A DNA stretch of 64,000 bases from Aphelocoma coerulescens (Eukaryota; Chordata; Aves; Passeriformes; Corvidae): positions 12,209,301-12,273,300 of the forward strand of contig NW_027184085.1 in NCBI RefSeq assembly GCF_041296385.1, in the 5' to 3' direction. Position numbers and translations under genes: made by a program. The notes under the pieces were generated by a model. The model had not been told where the DNA came from, made no database searches, and worked only from the letters and a program-made list of their open reading frames with translations. Shown here in pieces: positions 26,901-37,899 of this stretch (positions are counted from its first letter, which is position 1; every line of letters starts with the position of its first letter).

Positions 26901-29900
26901 AAATTCTGCACACTTTGTGTCCATTACCAGTGCTACATCCTTCTTCCCAAGCTTTGTTAACCTCCCCCCAGGTCTCAGATCATCAAAGCATGCCAAGACC
27001 CAAACCTTAACAAGGCAATTCTACCCACAAGTAATTTTTTTTCGAACAGCTGGACATCACTTGCTTATTAACTGCTCTCTATTTCACAGATTAAATCTCC
27101 CTCCTTGTTGAGTAGGCTTGAAAATATACAAAGATCAAACATCAAAGAACTCAAGGGGAAAAAAATGGACTCAGGCAGCCAAATACATTGAAATGGAGAG
27201 CACCGGAGCTGCACTGCAGGATTTCAGCTCCTTCCCTGTAACTGCCCTTTCAGACATTGTCTTTTTATGCTGCAGAAATGTATTTTTTCTCCACCTCTCT
27301 TCTGAGCCTTTCCAGGGAAGCATATATTTCCTACTGTGGTGTCAGCTGCTGCAAAGCACAGTTAATACTTGCAGCTGTTCTCCAAAAAGCCTTTACCCGG
27401 CATTTGTCTCTCTTCTCAATACTATCTGGACTATGCCTCTGTTTAACTAGGCTGATGCCCTGATAAGCACCTGTGTCATAGCTAGAGAGATGGAGTAAAG
27501 AGCACAGCATTTCAGGGATGCACCTGATCTCACATATTTTGCTGAACTCGAGGATACTTCTCCACTGTCTGCTGGAAAAATAACTGGATTGTGTGTGTGT
27601 GTGTCTGTGTGTGTCTGTGTCTGTGTGTGTGTGTGTGTTTAGACAATAGAGTCACCATACCTTCAGATAAAATTGCTGGGGAGAAACCTTGAAAGTGAAG
27701 CATCATATGAGGTGAAAGTACGTTCTCAGCCCGATGGAGATTATTTTAAGGGCACATGGAGTGAATGGAGCACTTCCAAGAGCTTCAAGACAAAAAGAGA
27801 GCACGACTCCATGGAGAGCTGTAAGTGCTGAAAACACTTTAGTCCACCTGGAGGAAAGCAGAGCTTGGGGCCTGGGCTCCCTGGCCAGTGTCAGCAGCAG
27901 CAGGGATGAGAGAATGGGGAGGGAAGAGCCCACAGCCACAGCAGGGTCAGTCCTCACAGACACAGGCACTCCAAGGAGGTGACTCACAGAACAGCTGGAT
28001 TGCACTGGTCTGGGGCTGGCTCTCCATGAAAATTTAAATCTCTCTGGAGGGCAGTAAGGTCAGAGGAAATGCTGCCATGAGAGCATGAGGGCGTGGGTGC
28101 AGAGGGAGATGAAGGCTGACTCACTGCTTGCTGCTGGCTGGCTTACAAGGAGAAGGAAGAGCTTGCACCAGGCATTTTGGGTAAGGCACAAGGAGCTGTG
28201 AAACACAAACCATTTCAGTAGCCTGGGTTTGTGTGTGAATGTGGCACTTGAATCACAAATGCAACACAGGATAAAATCTCATCACTGCACATGAATAATA
28301 TTTGTGCTGCTTGGGTCCCTTCAGTCCCCAGGGGCACCTCAGCATTACGTGTGTTAGAAGTCATCTCTGTGCTGCTCTGAGGACACACCAGTGAGTGTGG
28401 TTTCAACGCACTGGAGGTGACAGCACATTTCAAGCTGCTTTAATCCAGTCTGTGAACCCAGCTGAAAACTCAGCCAAGTGCTGATGCTCTAGCAGCCTGT
28501 CTTTTACCTCCTTCATGGAGGCAGGAGAAATGAGCCATTGCACCAGCCCAGTGACAAGGAAGTGCAATGCTTGGTGTTAATTCCTAATTTATCGTCTGAA
28601 AAGACATCACAGTTGTGGTGGCTTAACAGTGAGACATTTACATGCATTGGCTCATGTTCTTTGTTTTCCTTTAGATAGCACTGTGGTCATGATTATACTC
28701 TCCATCGTGGGATTCATACTGTCTATTGTTATGATTGCACTGATCGCAATTTTTTGGGAAAACAGGTAATCTCTTTGTATCAGAAAAGGTATTGGAACCC
28801 AATCCTGTTCTGACAAGTCTTATTGCTTTCCCTGTTATACTTGTGAACTATTCTCTCTCCATCTCTAGAGTTCTGTATCAAGCTGATGGCAAGCAAATGG
28901 GCAATACAGGAGACAGTGTTGGCAGGCAGAAGATGACTTGCCACTTGGAGCAGTTTTCAGTCTTGGGCTCAAAACATTGGGACCTTTGGCAAGCCAAAGT
29001 CACCACAAAATGCTTACAAACTCAGTGTCCTACTGGAGGCAAATTTGGCTCACAAACTTCAACCAAAATCCAGAAAAGAAAGGGACCTGTGGGTTTCAGT
29101 GAAGTCCCAAGAAGTGTGGAAACAGCATTCCAGAATGATGACCTCTTTCCCTTTCACAGGCCAAGTCAGAGGGGTGTTTGCTCTGCAGTGCTTTCAGAAG
29201 CAGCAGGGCAGAGTCCTCTGCAACAGAGGCTTGATGGTGTCAGACACCAGCCTGGCCAAATCCACTTCCAGCCAGTCATGAGGTGAGATCAGGCAGAAGT
29301 GGGACTAGGGATACATTCATTACCAAAGCAGTCTTTGGTCTGCATTAGGGTTATTTCATATATTTGCTACACAGCAGTAGATAGATAACTGTAGATTATG
29401 TTTTTAATGACATGACTCACTAGAGCTGACAAGCTTAAGAAAATGAACATATATGTAGATAATCTTATGAAACTAGGATCTGATGGGAAAAAATCCAAGT
29501 TTAACAATAGAAGATGTACCCCTTGTAAGACAGAAAGCCCAGAACTGTTCAATGACATTCAGAGCAGCCTGTCCATGACACCCAGCTCAAGAGAGGTAGC
29601 TGTGTGTGAGCTGCTTTTTTGGGACAACGCTTGGGCTGTGCTAACTCCAGCGTTACACATGGGGATTACCTGGCAATGTTAAACATGGGGATTACCTGGC
29701 CAGTGCTAGTTGACCTCAGCCAACCCATGCCACAAACAATTTTAATAATGGAACATTTTAGACCACTGGAGTTACTGGTAGCCCTGGTGCTACTTTGTTC
29801 ACAAGTATAGAGGTAACTTGAGATTTCTAGCTCTTGTGTTTTACTGTTGCTGGGAACCTGCAGTTCTCTAACTTTTCTACAAGTATTGCTTATAGAAAAC

Positions 29901-32565
29901 TGCAGCAAAAACAGCTCAGACGTTTTGATCCCAGATATTTCCATTTTAAAAAGAAGAGGGATTTATACATGTGTGTGTATATACAGCCACACAGACACAG
30001 AAATAAAATGAAATGCATATTCATATACATGTAGAATTATATTTCTATCAATGCAATGATTGAATATCAGTTGGACAATATTCTCGAGATGCATCACAGC
30101 TGACGGTAGCAGGCAGCACAGCGTGAGCACTTTGCTAATCAAGGCAGTAAAAATGAGACCTGTGGAAGGTTACAGGACAGAGGTCTGAAGCCCAAATTCC
30201 TGGCCAAGGAATGGGACAATATGCCATTCTTCGAAATAATTTAACACGCAGAAGCAAGTGTCAGAAAATTTGCACTTTAACCACAGCATCTTCTTGTGCT
30301 TGCAGAAACCAGTTTCACCATGCAGAACCCTGTTAACACAGCCAGATGAAAATGAGCAAAAAGCTCTTTGCCAGCATAATTTGCTGCCTTTCCAGTACTT
30401 AGTGAAGTGTCTTCTTTTGACTGTAACAATTTGTGTACTCAAAAGAACAATGACTTTTTGGTGACCTTTACAACTCCTTTTCTCTTCTCTGTTTTATTCT
30501 GAGGCTTCTGTCTTTATTCTGGGTAATCCCAGCTAGTCCTAAGGCTTTGTGAGAACTTGTACAAATGATGCAATATGAACCTCTGATACCTCAACACAGC
30601 CCTCTTATGCTGCTTTTTGTCTATTGTTGCTGTTTCAGGATCAAGCCTGCTGTATGGCCAAACCTTCCTGACCACAAAAAAACCCTGGAGCAACTATGCA
30701 GGAAGCCAAAAAACGTATGTTCTTCCTCTGTTCTTTCCACCTGAGTATAGATTCTTGGGGACAAAACTAATGCTCATGAGAGGCACTATGTGCATTTTCT
30801 GCATGAACTAGGACATGTTTCAGAAATTCTACATTTCACTGAAGAGGGCCCACATTTTCTCATGCAGATGTCAGCCAAGGGTATGGAAGTAACACACAAT
30901 TGAACAAGTGCCTGAGGTTTGACTTGTGCAAAGTAACTACAGAGGTCTTGTGAAGTTGATGTATGAAGAAAGGCTGAGGGAATTAAGGTTGTTTATAGAA
31001 GAAAAAGAAGCTCAGGATGGGGAATACTACCTACAACCTTCCAATACCTAAGGTGTATGTAGAGAGCTGGGGGAGGTGCTCTCACCACAAGGTTGTATGG
31101 TGACAGGACCAGAGGCAACAAGCATGTGTTGCTTCAGGGCAAACTTCTTCTGGATATAAGGAAAGAATCTTCCTTGTAAAAATAATTTAAAATTGTGTAG
31201 CCTGCCCAAAGACAAGGTAGGTTCTCCTTTGGGAAAATGTTTAAGGCTTGTCTAGATGGAGCCCTGAATAGCCTAATCCAGGTCCTGCTTCTGGCAGAAT
31301 GTTGGACTCCACAGCTCCTTTCCAACCAAGATGCTTTGGTGATTTGATGAAACTGTGATCATGGGTCTGGATGGGGAACTTTTGCTAGCATCCCTGGTGA
31401 TGTCCATGCACCCTGACCTGGCCAGCAGCATTGTTCATACATCATGCACTGCTTTGCCAGTTAAAAGCCAGATGGACAAAGGCTACAAACCATGAGATGT
31501 GAGATTAACCTGTTGTCTTAAAACTATATACCTAGTTCATTTTTTTTCACAAAGAAAGTAATTAGTGCTGTTCACTCCAGGTACATTATTAGCATGTTCT
31601 TTATTTAATAGGAGACCTAACACAGCTTTCCCAGCCCCTGGGCTCCCCAGTTCAGGGATTCCTAATATGTTTCAGAAAGTCATGGCAAATTTTTACTTCC
31701 CTTGCTGCTAAATTAGGAAGGTAAAACTGAAAGAAACCACCTGGGTGGGCACACTCCTTCCTGTGCAATGGCAGGCATCGTGTCTCAGAAAAGTCTCTGA
31801 AACACTGTACAGAGCATAAAACACTCTCCAGGGGTACTGCCCAGAGGAGGACACAGGACAGATCCAAGTTAATAGGGAAAGGGATTTTCAGCCTTGTGAT
31901 AGCTTATTCTGTGCTAACCTATTGTTCAGCCTGCTCAGGGTTACCTCTAGAGTTAAAGAAATAATAAACACCCTTCTAAAATCAAATAAATTATCAAAGA
32001 ACCTTTTCTCTTAAGCTACTACCCACTGTTGACTAATTGTGCTGTTCCCTTTTCCACACAGAATTTTGATATAAGCTTTAACCCAGACAGTTTTGGTTAT
32101 GTTCATATCCATAAAGTGGATGGCCTTTGGGCAAAAGCTGAACTGGAAAATTTTCTTCAGCCATCAACTGCTCCAGAGACAAGCATTCCAGAAAAATTCA
32201 GGAGTGGATCAGACCTGAAGGTGATCCCTGCAATGGCAGACAAAAACAGCCTAAACCCGCCCGTGTCTTATGGAGGAGTCTGGCCAGCTGAAGCCCTGCA
32301 CAGGCTCCTGGGCACCAGCCAGTTTGCAGTCACCGAGGGCAGCTGCAGCTCCAGCACCTACGAGGTTTGCCACAGCAACAGGGTGCCTCTGCACAATGAT
32401 GGTTTCAACCTTTTCTCCACACCTTCCCTGGATCCTTCTGGCCAGACCAATCCAGAGCCCCTAAATGACGACACCATCTCCCAGATGCTGCCTAACAGTG
32501 ACATGAGATCACCAAAGAATGAGGAAGCCTATGTCACAATGTCCAACTTCTACAAAATTCAGTAA
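17814..32565 (+). CDS. IL7R: Interleukin-7 receptor subunit alpha, complete coding region in eight exons
   Basis: Coding join: 17814-17904, 22583-22721, 24030-24184, 25777-25931, 27643-27820, 28675-28765, 30639-30714, 32062-32565; 1389 nt, 462 residues, against 459 in human. The family is a type I cytokine receptor that pairs with the common gamma chain for IL-7 (and with CRLF2 for TSLP) on lymphoid cells and signals through JAK1 and STAT5. Visible parts are a signal peptide (1-20), a first fibronectin-like domain with six cysteines (45, 60, 77, 86, 110, 120) and NFT/NYT glycosylation sites, a second domain starting VKPEVPF with WSEWS at 219-223, a transmembrane helix (about 243-267), a box-1 segment VWPNLPD (275-281), and a tail ending in YVTM (Tyr452), the expected STAT5 docking site. 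Every intron is GT-AG and all phases agree. No frameshift or missing key residue was seen. The next gene, CAPSL, is the expected syntenic neighbour. Confidence 0.98.
17905..22582. other. IL7R intron 1
   Basis: The 4.7-kb first intron carries a CR1 fragment (21575-21842) but no recognised exon. An ATTTGCAT octamer occurs near 20648. Otherwise nothing was identified. Confidence 0.7.
21575..21842 (+). mobile_element. CR1 LINE 3' fragment in IL7R intron 1
   Basis: It includes TTAGATTAGATGTTAGGAAG, AGCTCTGGAACAAGCTGCCC and GATCCCTTCCAACCCAAAGC, the standard final blocks of avian CR1, and ends near TTTGATTCTATAATT. It is a diverged sense-strand insertion. Confidence 0.9.
22583..22721 (+). CDS. IL7R: IL7R exon 2: first half of the first extracellular domain
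   Basis: Acceptor TCTCCTTAG precedes 22583 and donor GTAAGT follows 22721. The exon enters in phase 1 and leaves in phase 2. It encodes the DCFSQLE and LTCNF strands with Cys45 and Cys60, and two N-glycosylation sequons (Asn61, Asn71). The codon split at the end joins TG to T of exon 3 and restores a third cysteine (Cys77), matching the conserved cysteine spacing of the family. Confidence 0.96.
24030..24184 (+). CDS. IL7R: IL7R exon 3: second half of the first extracellular domain
   Basis: Acceptor GGCCAACAG and donor GTGAGA bound the exon (phase 2 in, phase 1 out). It supplies Cys86, Cys110 and Cys120, completing the six cysteines of the first domain. Sequence identity to mammals is lower here than in the tail, as expected for a ligand-binding surface. 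Confidence 0.95.
25777..25931 (+). CDS. IL7R: IL7R exon 4: start of the second fibronectin-like domain
   Basis: Acceptor CATTTGCAG and donor GTAAGT bound the exon (phase 1 in, phase 0 out). The opening VKPEVPF and the later [10 protein letters not shown] are close to mammalian IL7R at the same positions. One N-glycosylation sequon (Asn138, NIT) is present. Confidence 0.97.
27590..27640 (+). repeat. GT/TCTG microsatellite abutting the IL7R exon 5 acceptor
   Basis: An almost pure GT dinucleotide tract, interrupted by TCTG, runs to TTTAG at 27638-27642. It occupies the place of the polypyrimidine tract of the next exon. Confidence 0.95.
27643..27820 (+). CDS. IL7R: IL7R exon 5: WSXWS-box exon of the second domain
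   Basis: The exon enters in phase 0 and leaves in phase 1 at a GTAAGT donor. It encodes [19 protein letters not shown] and the WSEWS signature (residues 219-223) of type I cytokine receptors, then a short membrane-proximal stalk ending at Ser239. Its 3' splice site is unusual because the tract before the AG is a long GT/TCTG microsatellite rather than a plain pyrimidine run. Confidence 0.97.
28675..28765 (+). CDS. IL7R: IL7R exon 6: transmembrane helix
   Basis: Acceptor TTTTCCTTTAG precedes the exon, which enters in phase 1 and leaves in phase 2. It encodes an uninterrupted hydrophobic stretch from Val243 to Trp267 ending in ENR, a classic single-pass helix and stop-transfer end. The donor GTAATC is weaker than the other donors of this gene. 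In mammals the equivalent exon is skipped to make soluble receptor. Confidence 0.97.
28869..29282 (+). CDS. Candidate in-frame cassette exon in IL7R intron 6 (unproven)
   Basis: A 164-codon open stretch (28792-29286) contains an exon-like segment. A pyrimidine-rich tract ending CCATCTCTAG lies at 28859-28868, and GAG|GTGAGA lies at 29280-29288. The enclosed 414 bases are exactly 138 codons with no stop, and the phase is 2-2, matching the flanking exons (exon 6 leaves and exon 7 enters in phase 2). Inclusion would insert a Gln/Ser-rich hydrophilic segment without transmembrane character between the membrane and box 1. No domain was recognised. Several other open frames of similar length in this window look like chance, so only the coincidence of frame, phase and both splice sites argues for it. 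Confidence 0.3.
29657..29700 (+). repeat. Short tandem duplication in IL7R intron 6
   Basis: ACATGGGGATTACCTGGC occurs at 29657-29674 and again at 29683-29700, two perfect copies with a 26-base period. Confidence 0.9.
30639..30714 (+). CDS. IL7R: IL7R exon 7: juxtamembrane box-1 segment
   Basis: Acceptor TGCTGTTTCAG and donor GTATGT bound the exon (phase 2 in, phase 0 out). It encodes [20 protein letters not shown], nearly identical to mammalian IL7R. The proline-rich VWPNLPD is box 1, the JAK1-binding element of this receptor family. Confidence 0.98.
30950..31350 (+). mobile_element. CR1 LINE 3' fragment in IL7R intron 7
   Basis: It starts in the GAAGAAAGGCTGAGGGAATT block (the 'group of hits' region of CR1) and continues to CTCCTTTCCAACCAAGATGC, ending in a degenerate TTTGATGAAACTGTGAT tail. 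It is sense to IL7R. Confidence 0.88.
32062..32565 (+). CDS. IL7R: IL7R exon 8: cytoplasmic tail and stop codon
   Basis: Acceptor TTTTCCACACAG is followed in phase 0 by [20 protein letters not shown], close to the start of the mammalian tail. The exon encodes 167 residues and ends [14 protein letters not shown] and TAA. YVTM carries the conserved STAT5/PI3K docking tyrosine (Tyr452). The middle of the tail is Ser/Pro rich and poorly conserved, as in other species. Confidence 0.98.
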   Translation, partial: NFDISFNPDSFGYVHIHKVDGLWAKAELENFLQPSTAPETSIPEKFRSGSDLKVIPAMADKNSLNPPVSYGGVWPAEALHRLLGTSQFAVTEGSCSSSTYEVCHSNRVPLHNDGFNLFSTPSLDPSGQTNPEPLNDDTISQMLPNSDMRSPKNEEAYVTMSNFYKIQ

Positions 32566-32975
32566 ATCTCACAAGAATTATTACAGAATGTCTTTTTTTC
32601 TCCAACACAAGCAGGTTGCTGAAGCTTTCTGTTTTTGTTTCCCTATATCCTGTGAGTTCCCACCTCCCTCACACACTCTGCTCAGTGAAATGCTATACCT
32701 GCAAGGAAGTGGGTTCTCCTACATTCCAGTGAGAAGGAGCCTATCTCGGCACTCAGTATGCTGCTAGCAGTCTCACTGCAGCAGAAATTGAATTTTGATT
32801 TTGATCTTCAAATCTGATTAATCCAGAGCAGTGACAATGCAGTCCCAGCTGAGGATCACAGCATGTCTCAAAGAAGTTAATGAACTCTTTTGTTACCCTC
32901 TTGGTTACAGAGTTAAGCTCTTATTAATGCCCTAGCAAGAAATATGGCAATAAATTCCACTTAAATAGAGCCCAA
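32566..32975 (+). promoter_or_regulatory. IL7R 3' untranslated region with candidate polyadenylation signal
   Basis: Sequence after the stop has no coding feature. The first good AATAAA is at 32949-32954, about 385 bases past the stop, and would give a short 3' UTR. Mammalian IL7R uses longer alternatives, so this may not be the only end. Confidence 0.4.
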
Positions 32976-34062
32976 TCTCTTCTAAACACTGCTGGGTCAA
33001 GACTAACTCCCCCCCAGTCAGTCTAAGTCCATGAGTTTGCAAAAAGACAGTAAATTAGAGTTGCTATTCAGCATTAGGTGCCTGGGGATTCACAAGCCTG
33101 AGCACCACAATGAGTGGCAGCTGAGTGCCCAGCAAAAACTTTACATGGGCCCACTTTAGGGAGATATTTCCTCAGATGGATTTAAATTTCTGAGGGCTTT
33201 TTGTGAGACACAAATTAAAACAAAGCAAACCCTAAATGCCACTATTTTTTGCTATTGGTAGAGATCTGCCCTTAAGCCAATTAGAGGATCCACAGGTACT
33301 TCTGCTAATACTCAGTATTTCATGTACAAACTATGTGAAGCAAAGTCCTTTCTCTTCCTAGAAGCTGAATTAGGGCTGTAAATTGCATGATGCTGTCTTT
33401 TTCTGCAGCTCTTATGCAAGCACTAGTGTAGCATAAGTGCTTTCCAGGCCAGAGGCTGGGCTGACCATGTTTGTTTACTAGCATTATTCCCAATGGCTGT
33501 GACTGCACACAAATACTATGAATTTGGACAGGCCATGTTCTCAAGCAACATCCAGCATAGGAAGATAGATGGAATGTCGTGGATCCTGCCAGTGATCCTA
33601 ATTCTTGTTTTTTAAAGCAACTTATAATTTGCCAGGAGATGTTTTTGGTTTGTTGGGGTTCTTTCTTTTAAATGTTATTTTATTTTTAAGTTTTTAAATT
33701 TTTTGGCATTGTGACTTTTTTTCTTTATGGTATTACATTTATTATTTTTTTTTACATTATGGCTGAGCCACTTCACACTTCCTCCTTGGATGCGACACAT
33801 TCTGGAGCACACACTTGGAGATAAAGCTGCTACAGCCACATGGTTGCATGACAGTAGAGCAATGTGGCCATGGGACATCCAAGCTGCTTTGTTGCACTCT
33901 GGAACTGGGGTTCACCTCACTGTGCAGTCTCAGTTCCTCTAGGTCTATGAAATTCTCCTTTACCTATTTGTATTCACATTCCCAGAGTCTAAGGGTGAAA
34001 AGAATCCTCTATCATCCTCAGAGATGCTCGGATTTGTTCTGACTGCTAACAGTCACAGAGAT

Positions 34063-34305
34063 GTTGCAAAACCTCAGTTGTTTCCATCTGCCTGTGCCAA
34101 GACAGCTTTGTGCCAGGAGAGCAGCAGAATGAATCAGATCTCTGAAAATCTCTTGTTTCAAGAGATCCTAGTTTCAAGAATATATGGCAAAGACTGGGGC
34201 TTGCATTATACTCAGTTGCTTGAATCAGAATTGTATGCTGCAGGAGAGAGTACAAGCCAAACAGCAATTCTGGACCACGTCAAGCCAAAACCAGCCCTCA
34301 CAAGA
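34063..34305 (+). repeat. Unclassified direct repeat, copy 1
   Basis: About 230 bases match copy 2 (37900-38140) in the same orientation. Shared blocks include GCTTTGTGCCAGGAGAGCAG, GAATCAGATCTCTGAAAATC and GCTTGAATCAGAATTGTATG, with a few indels. It does not resemble CR1 or the LTRs of this window. Confidence 0.85.
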
Positions 34306-36762
34306 CAGCACTCCACCTCCTCCACCTCCACCCAGCACCAGGGAAACCTTCAAGTGGGGAGAACCTAACAGTTACTGTGTGCAAAGGGGCCTTGGATTTG
34401 GCTCAAGGCATTCCAGTGAGATTTTACAGAAAAGTTTTTATTGCCGTTTATTGCCGAATGAAGCATTAATTGATACAGAAGAAAAAGACCAAAGCCCTGG
34501 GCATTCATTTGCTTTATAGTGCTTGTATTTCCTTTCAAAAAGAGCTGCTGGTAATGCTTATACTGTGAGAACTTGCACAGTGTGAGTGTAGATACAGACA
34601 GACTATACTGTAACAATACCTTCTTCCAGGGACACAATGACAAACAAAAAGGGGATAGAGGAAGAAGCAAAAGCGCATCAGGAAAATCCTCTGCAGTATG
34701 TGCTATGCTTCCTTCAGTTTTTGTAATTCTGTAATTCTGTAACAGATTTGTTGGATGTATGCAGATATAACCACTTTCAGCTTTGTTTTGGAAAAAAAAA
34801 TAAAGACAAATATGCACTAAAGCCAGAAACACCACAAGCACTTCCTGTCTATGGCCAAGTTATATATAGTTCATATATGAAGATACAGCCGTGGCTATGT
34901 CTGGACAATCTGTCAAGTAGTTTCCTTATTCTACGTGACAGCTTCTCTCGAGCTGTTCACAAATTCCCATCTGCCTCAGTATGCTCAGCTTTCACACACT
35001 CCTTGCACTTCCTTTAGTTCAGCACAACTTTCCTTCTTCCCCTTTCTGTCTCCAGTGCTCTTACTCAGCTGCACTCCCAGATGCAGCTTGGTGACACTGG
35101 TTTCTCTGTAGCTGCTTTATGGCACAGTGCCTGGAGCTGCCTGCTCCTTTCTGCCCTGTGCCCACTGGGGTCCGGCCCCTCTCCTGCAGTTGTGGTACCA
35201 CACAGACACCCTCCCATCTTTCCTTCTCCCCTCATCTCTGTGCAGCTCATGCAAACGCCTCCTAGCTCTATGAGCTCTCCTCTCCTGCACTATGCAAACA
35301 TCTCCTAGCTATACACAAATAAACTTAGACTTTTGTCAGTTATCACAATGAGTCACAGTCTAATTCTAATGACGCTGAAAAATGCTAATTACATCTCAAG
35401 GCAATAGTCATCCCTGGCTTAAAGCGTTAGTTTGTTTACCATGTCTCCTCCCCTTGTGCACATCCATTAGACAAGCTGAAAAAACACACATAAATGCTGT
35501 GTGTGTCAGTGGGGCAGCAGAAGGTCAGCTAAGTGTGGGAAGGCAGGAGGACTGCTGCTGCCAGGGTGGAGGGATGGCTAAAATGCCTGTGGTGTGCAGT
35601 GAAGTCTGGGATATGAAATAAATGGTGAATGGGTGGCCTGACAATTGCTGCTGCAGGCACACATGGCTGAATTCAGGGCAGTTTTTGGCAGGCAGAAGCT
35701 GACCATGAAAACACCTCTTCTGGAAGCAAGGGACCTGGTGATGCAGACAGGGCATTTCTGCAGGGCAGGAGTACAGTCCCTTTTCAGCTTCTTTCCAGTA
35801 GTGTTTATTGATTTGAAGGTCTGTATTTGTACAGTAATACTGCAGTGCTGCAGCCTGGGGGGAACAGCAGTTGGATTTTAGTCAATACGCTTTTGAGTCA
35901 AGCTAGTTATCTCTGTGGTTGAGGGGTTTCTAAAGCTATCATTAAAAAAAACAGCTAAAATGTGGCATAAAGAAGACTTACCATCTTTGTGAAGAATTAT
36001 TTTAGTCAAAACACCTCCTTATTACTGCAATTATGAAGCCACTCAAATTATCACTCCTGTGTGTCACAGAGCATTGGTAAAACAAATCTAATGTACAGAC
36101 ACACAAGAAAACAACTGATGATGCCAGAAAACGCAATTGCTGAATTATACCGACTGTCTCATCCCTTGCTCATGCGGCAGCTCCAGGTTTCAGTCAGGAT
36201 GGCTTTCCTTGGCTTCTAAGCGCCACCTGCTGAAACACGAAGCCACAAGTCGGAGCCCAGCACTTGGACACTTGCTGCTGCCATCACATTGTACAGCTCC
36301 AAAAGTGCTTCTCACGTGGGACCTGGGGGAAAAATCAAGCCCACAACAAACTAAGCAGCGTTTCACTTGTTTATAGTCTATGGCCCCAAAGAAGTTTGGG
36401 CAAGTGAAAGCAAAAGTCAGAGTTTCCAGGGTTTCTTCATCCTTAAAATGAGGTAGGCATCAGTGTCCACAGATGCACTAACTCCATACCAGTAATTCAG
36501 AAATACATCTTTCGTAACCTAATAATGAGAAAAGCAGTGTTTACAAGGGTGATGGCTATATACTGTGGCTCAACAGACTCTGTATTTTCCAAATAGTTCT
36601 TTTGCAGCTTCCAGGGAAGTCTGTTTTTTATATCAGACTCTCCTAACCTGGTATTAGGATGTATTGCTGCAGCAAGCTCTAACACAGAATTTGGTTGTAT
36701 GACGCTAAGGCCAATGGGTTGAGATTCTTTCATTGGCTTCTAGAGCTGCTTCCATGGGCTCC

Positions 36763-36791
36763 AAAAAAAAAAAAAAAAAAAAGAAAAAAAA
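36763..36791 (+). repeat. Poly-A run
   Basis: Twenty A residues, one G, then eight more A. It could be a retroposon tail, but no element body was recognised before it. Confidence 0.9.
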
Positions 36792-37899
36792 TCCAGTTAT
36801 TGTTAAATATTGACTGCATAACTTACATGTCACAGCAAAATTAGATTAGTCCAACATCAGGACCACCACCATGTAAAAAGCCCCAAAGGTCTGTCAAACA
36901 ACAGAAAAAGTGAGACACAAAGCAGAAATGCATTGATGAAAATGTCTAAAGGAATAAATGTATGCCACAAAGTTGGAGCTTCTCTAAAACCGTCTGACAA
37001 TTGTTTTCCCAGAAAATGTACATAAGCTAAAAAAAACCCCAAGCCCATCTTTTGAAAGTAAAAATATATATATATTGCAGCTTTTGGAAAAAATGCCACA
37101 TTTTTAATGAAATAAAGGAACAGATTTATCTCAAGAAAATAAACACTTCTCACATTTTCCCATAGTCTCTGCTTTTCCACAGGAAACCAGACTTGATTCA
37201 GCTTCTGCAAAACCTTGTGCTTCCTTTCTTTCCAAGATGTCCAACGAAGGCTGGATCCTGTCCCCAGTCTCCAGCTGCAGCTCCTGTTGAGATCAGCAGC
37301 AGTGCTGTGAGCTGGGGGAAACCTGGGTCCAGGTTTTGGTGAAGGTGGGGCTGTTGTACCTGGCGTGGCTGCCAACCTCCACGCATGAGTGTGGAAGAGA
37401 TGCTAGAGCTAAAACCAAGCTCACTTTGAAACCACAGGGATTTCAGACTCAGCTGAGGCACACCAGTATGGCCGAGGTGCTATTGCAAACAGAGAAGCCG
37501 TTTTCAGCCACCTGAGGACTTGGTGTTCAGCACAGGCTACTGGGAATCCTTCTTTCTGCTCACGCTACAAGAGAGGAAAGCTAAAGAAACAGGGCGGGCT
37601 ATAACCACAGTGAAAGCCATGGACAGTGGGCACTGCTGGCAATGCCAGGTTGCTCTTGGCATTGCTTGGTTTACTGCGGAAACCTGAGTCTGCTGCTGCT
37701 CCCAGTGTGGAGGATAGGAGCTGCAAGCCAAAAATCAGCAAATTCACTGGTCTTGCTCCTTCTGCCAGCCGGTGACAGGTCTGGGATGGCAAAGCTGTGC
37801 TCTGCCCACATGGCTGCAGAGGTTTGCAGCGTCACTGTGTACAAGGAATTACATCAAGGCAAGTTGGCTTTTATACAACAATGCACACAGGTGGTTTCA

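Noticed and set aside
36763..36791. Poly-A run as the tail of a processed pseudogene
   Set aside because: No recognisable gene or transcript sequence precedes it on either strand and no flanking duplication was seen.
36857..37375. A 172-codon open frame on the minus strand
   Set aside because: Leucine/phenylalanine-rich translation of AT-rich DNA with no family resemblance or splice context.
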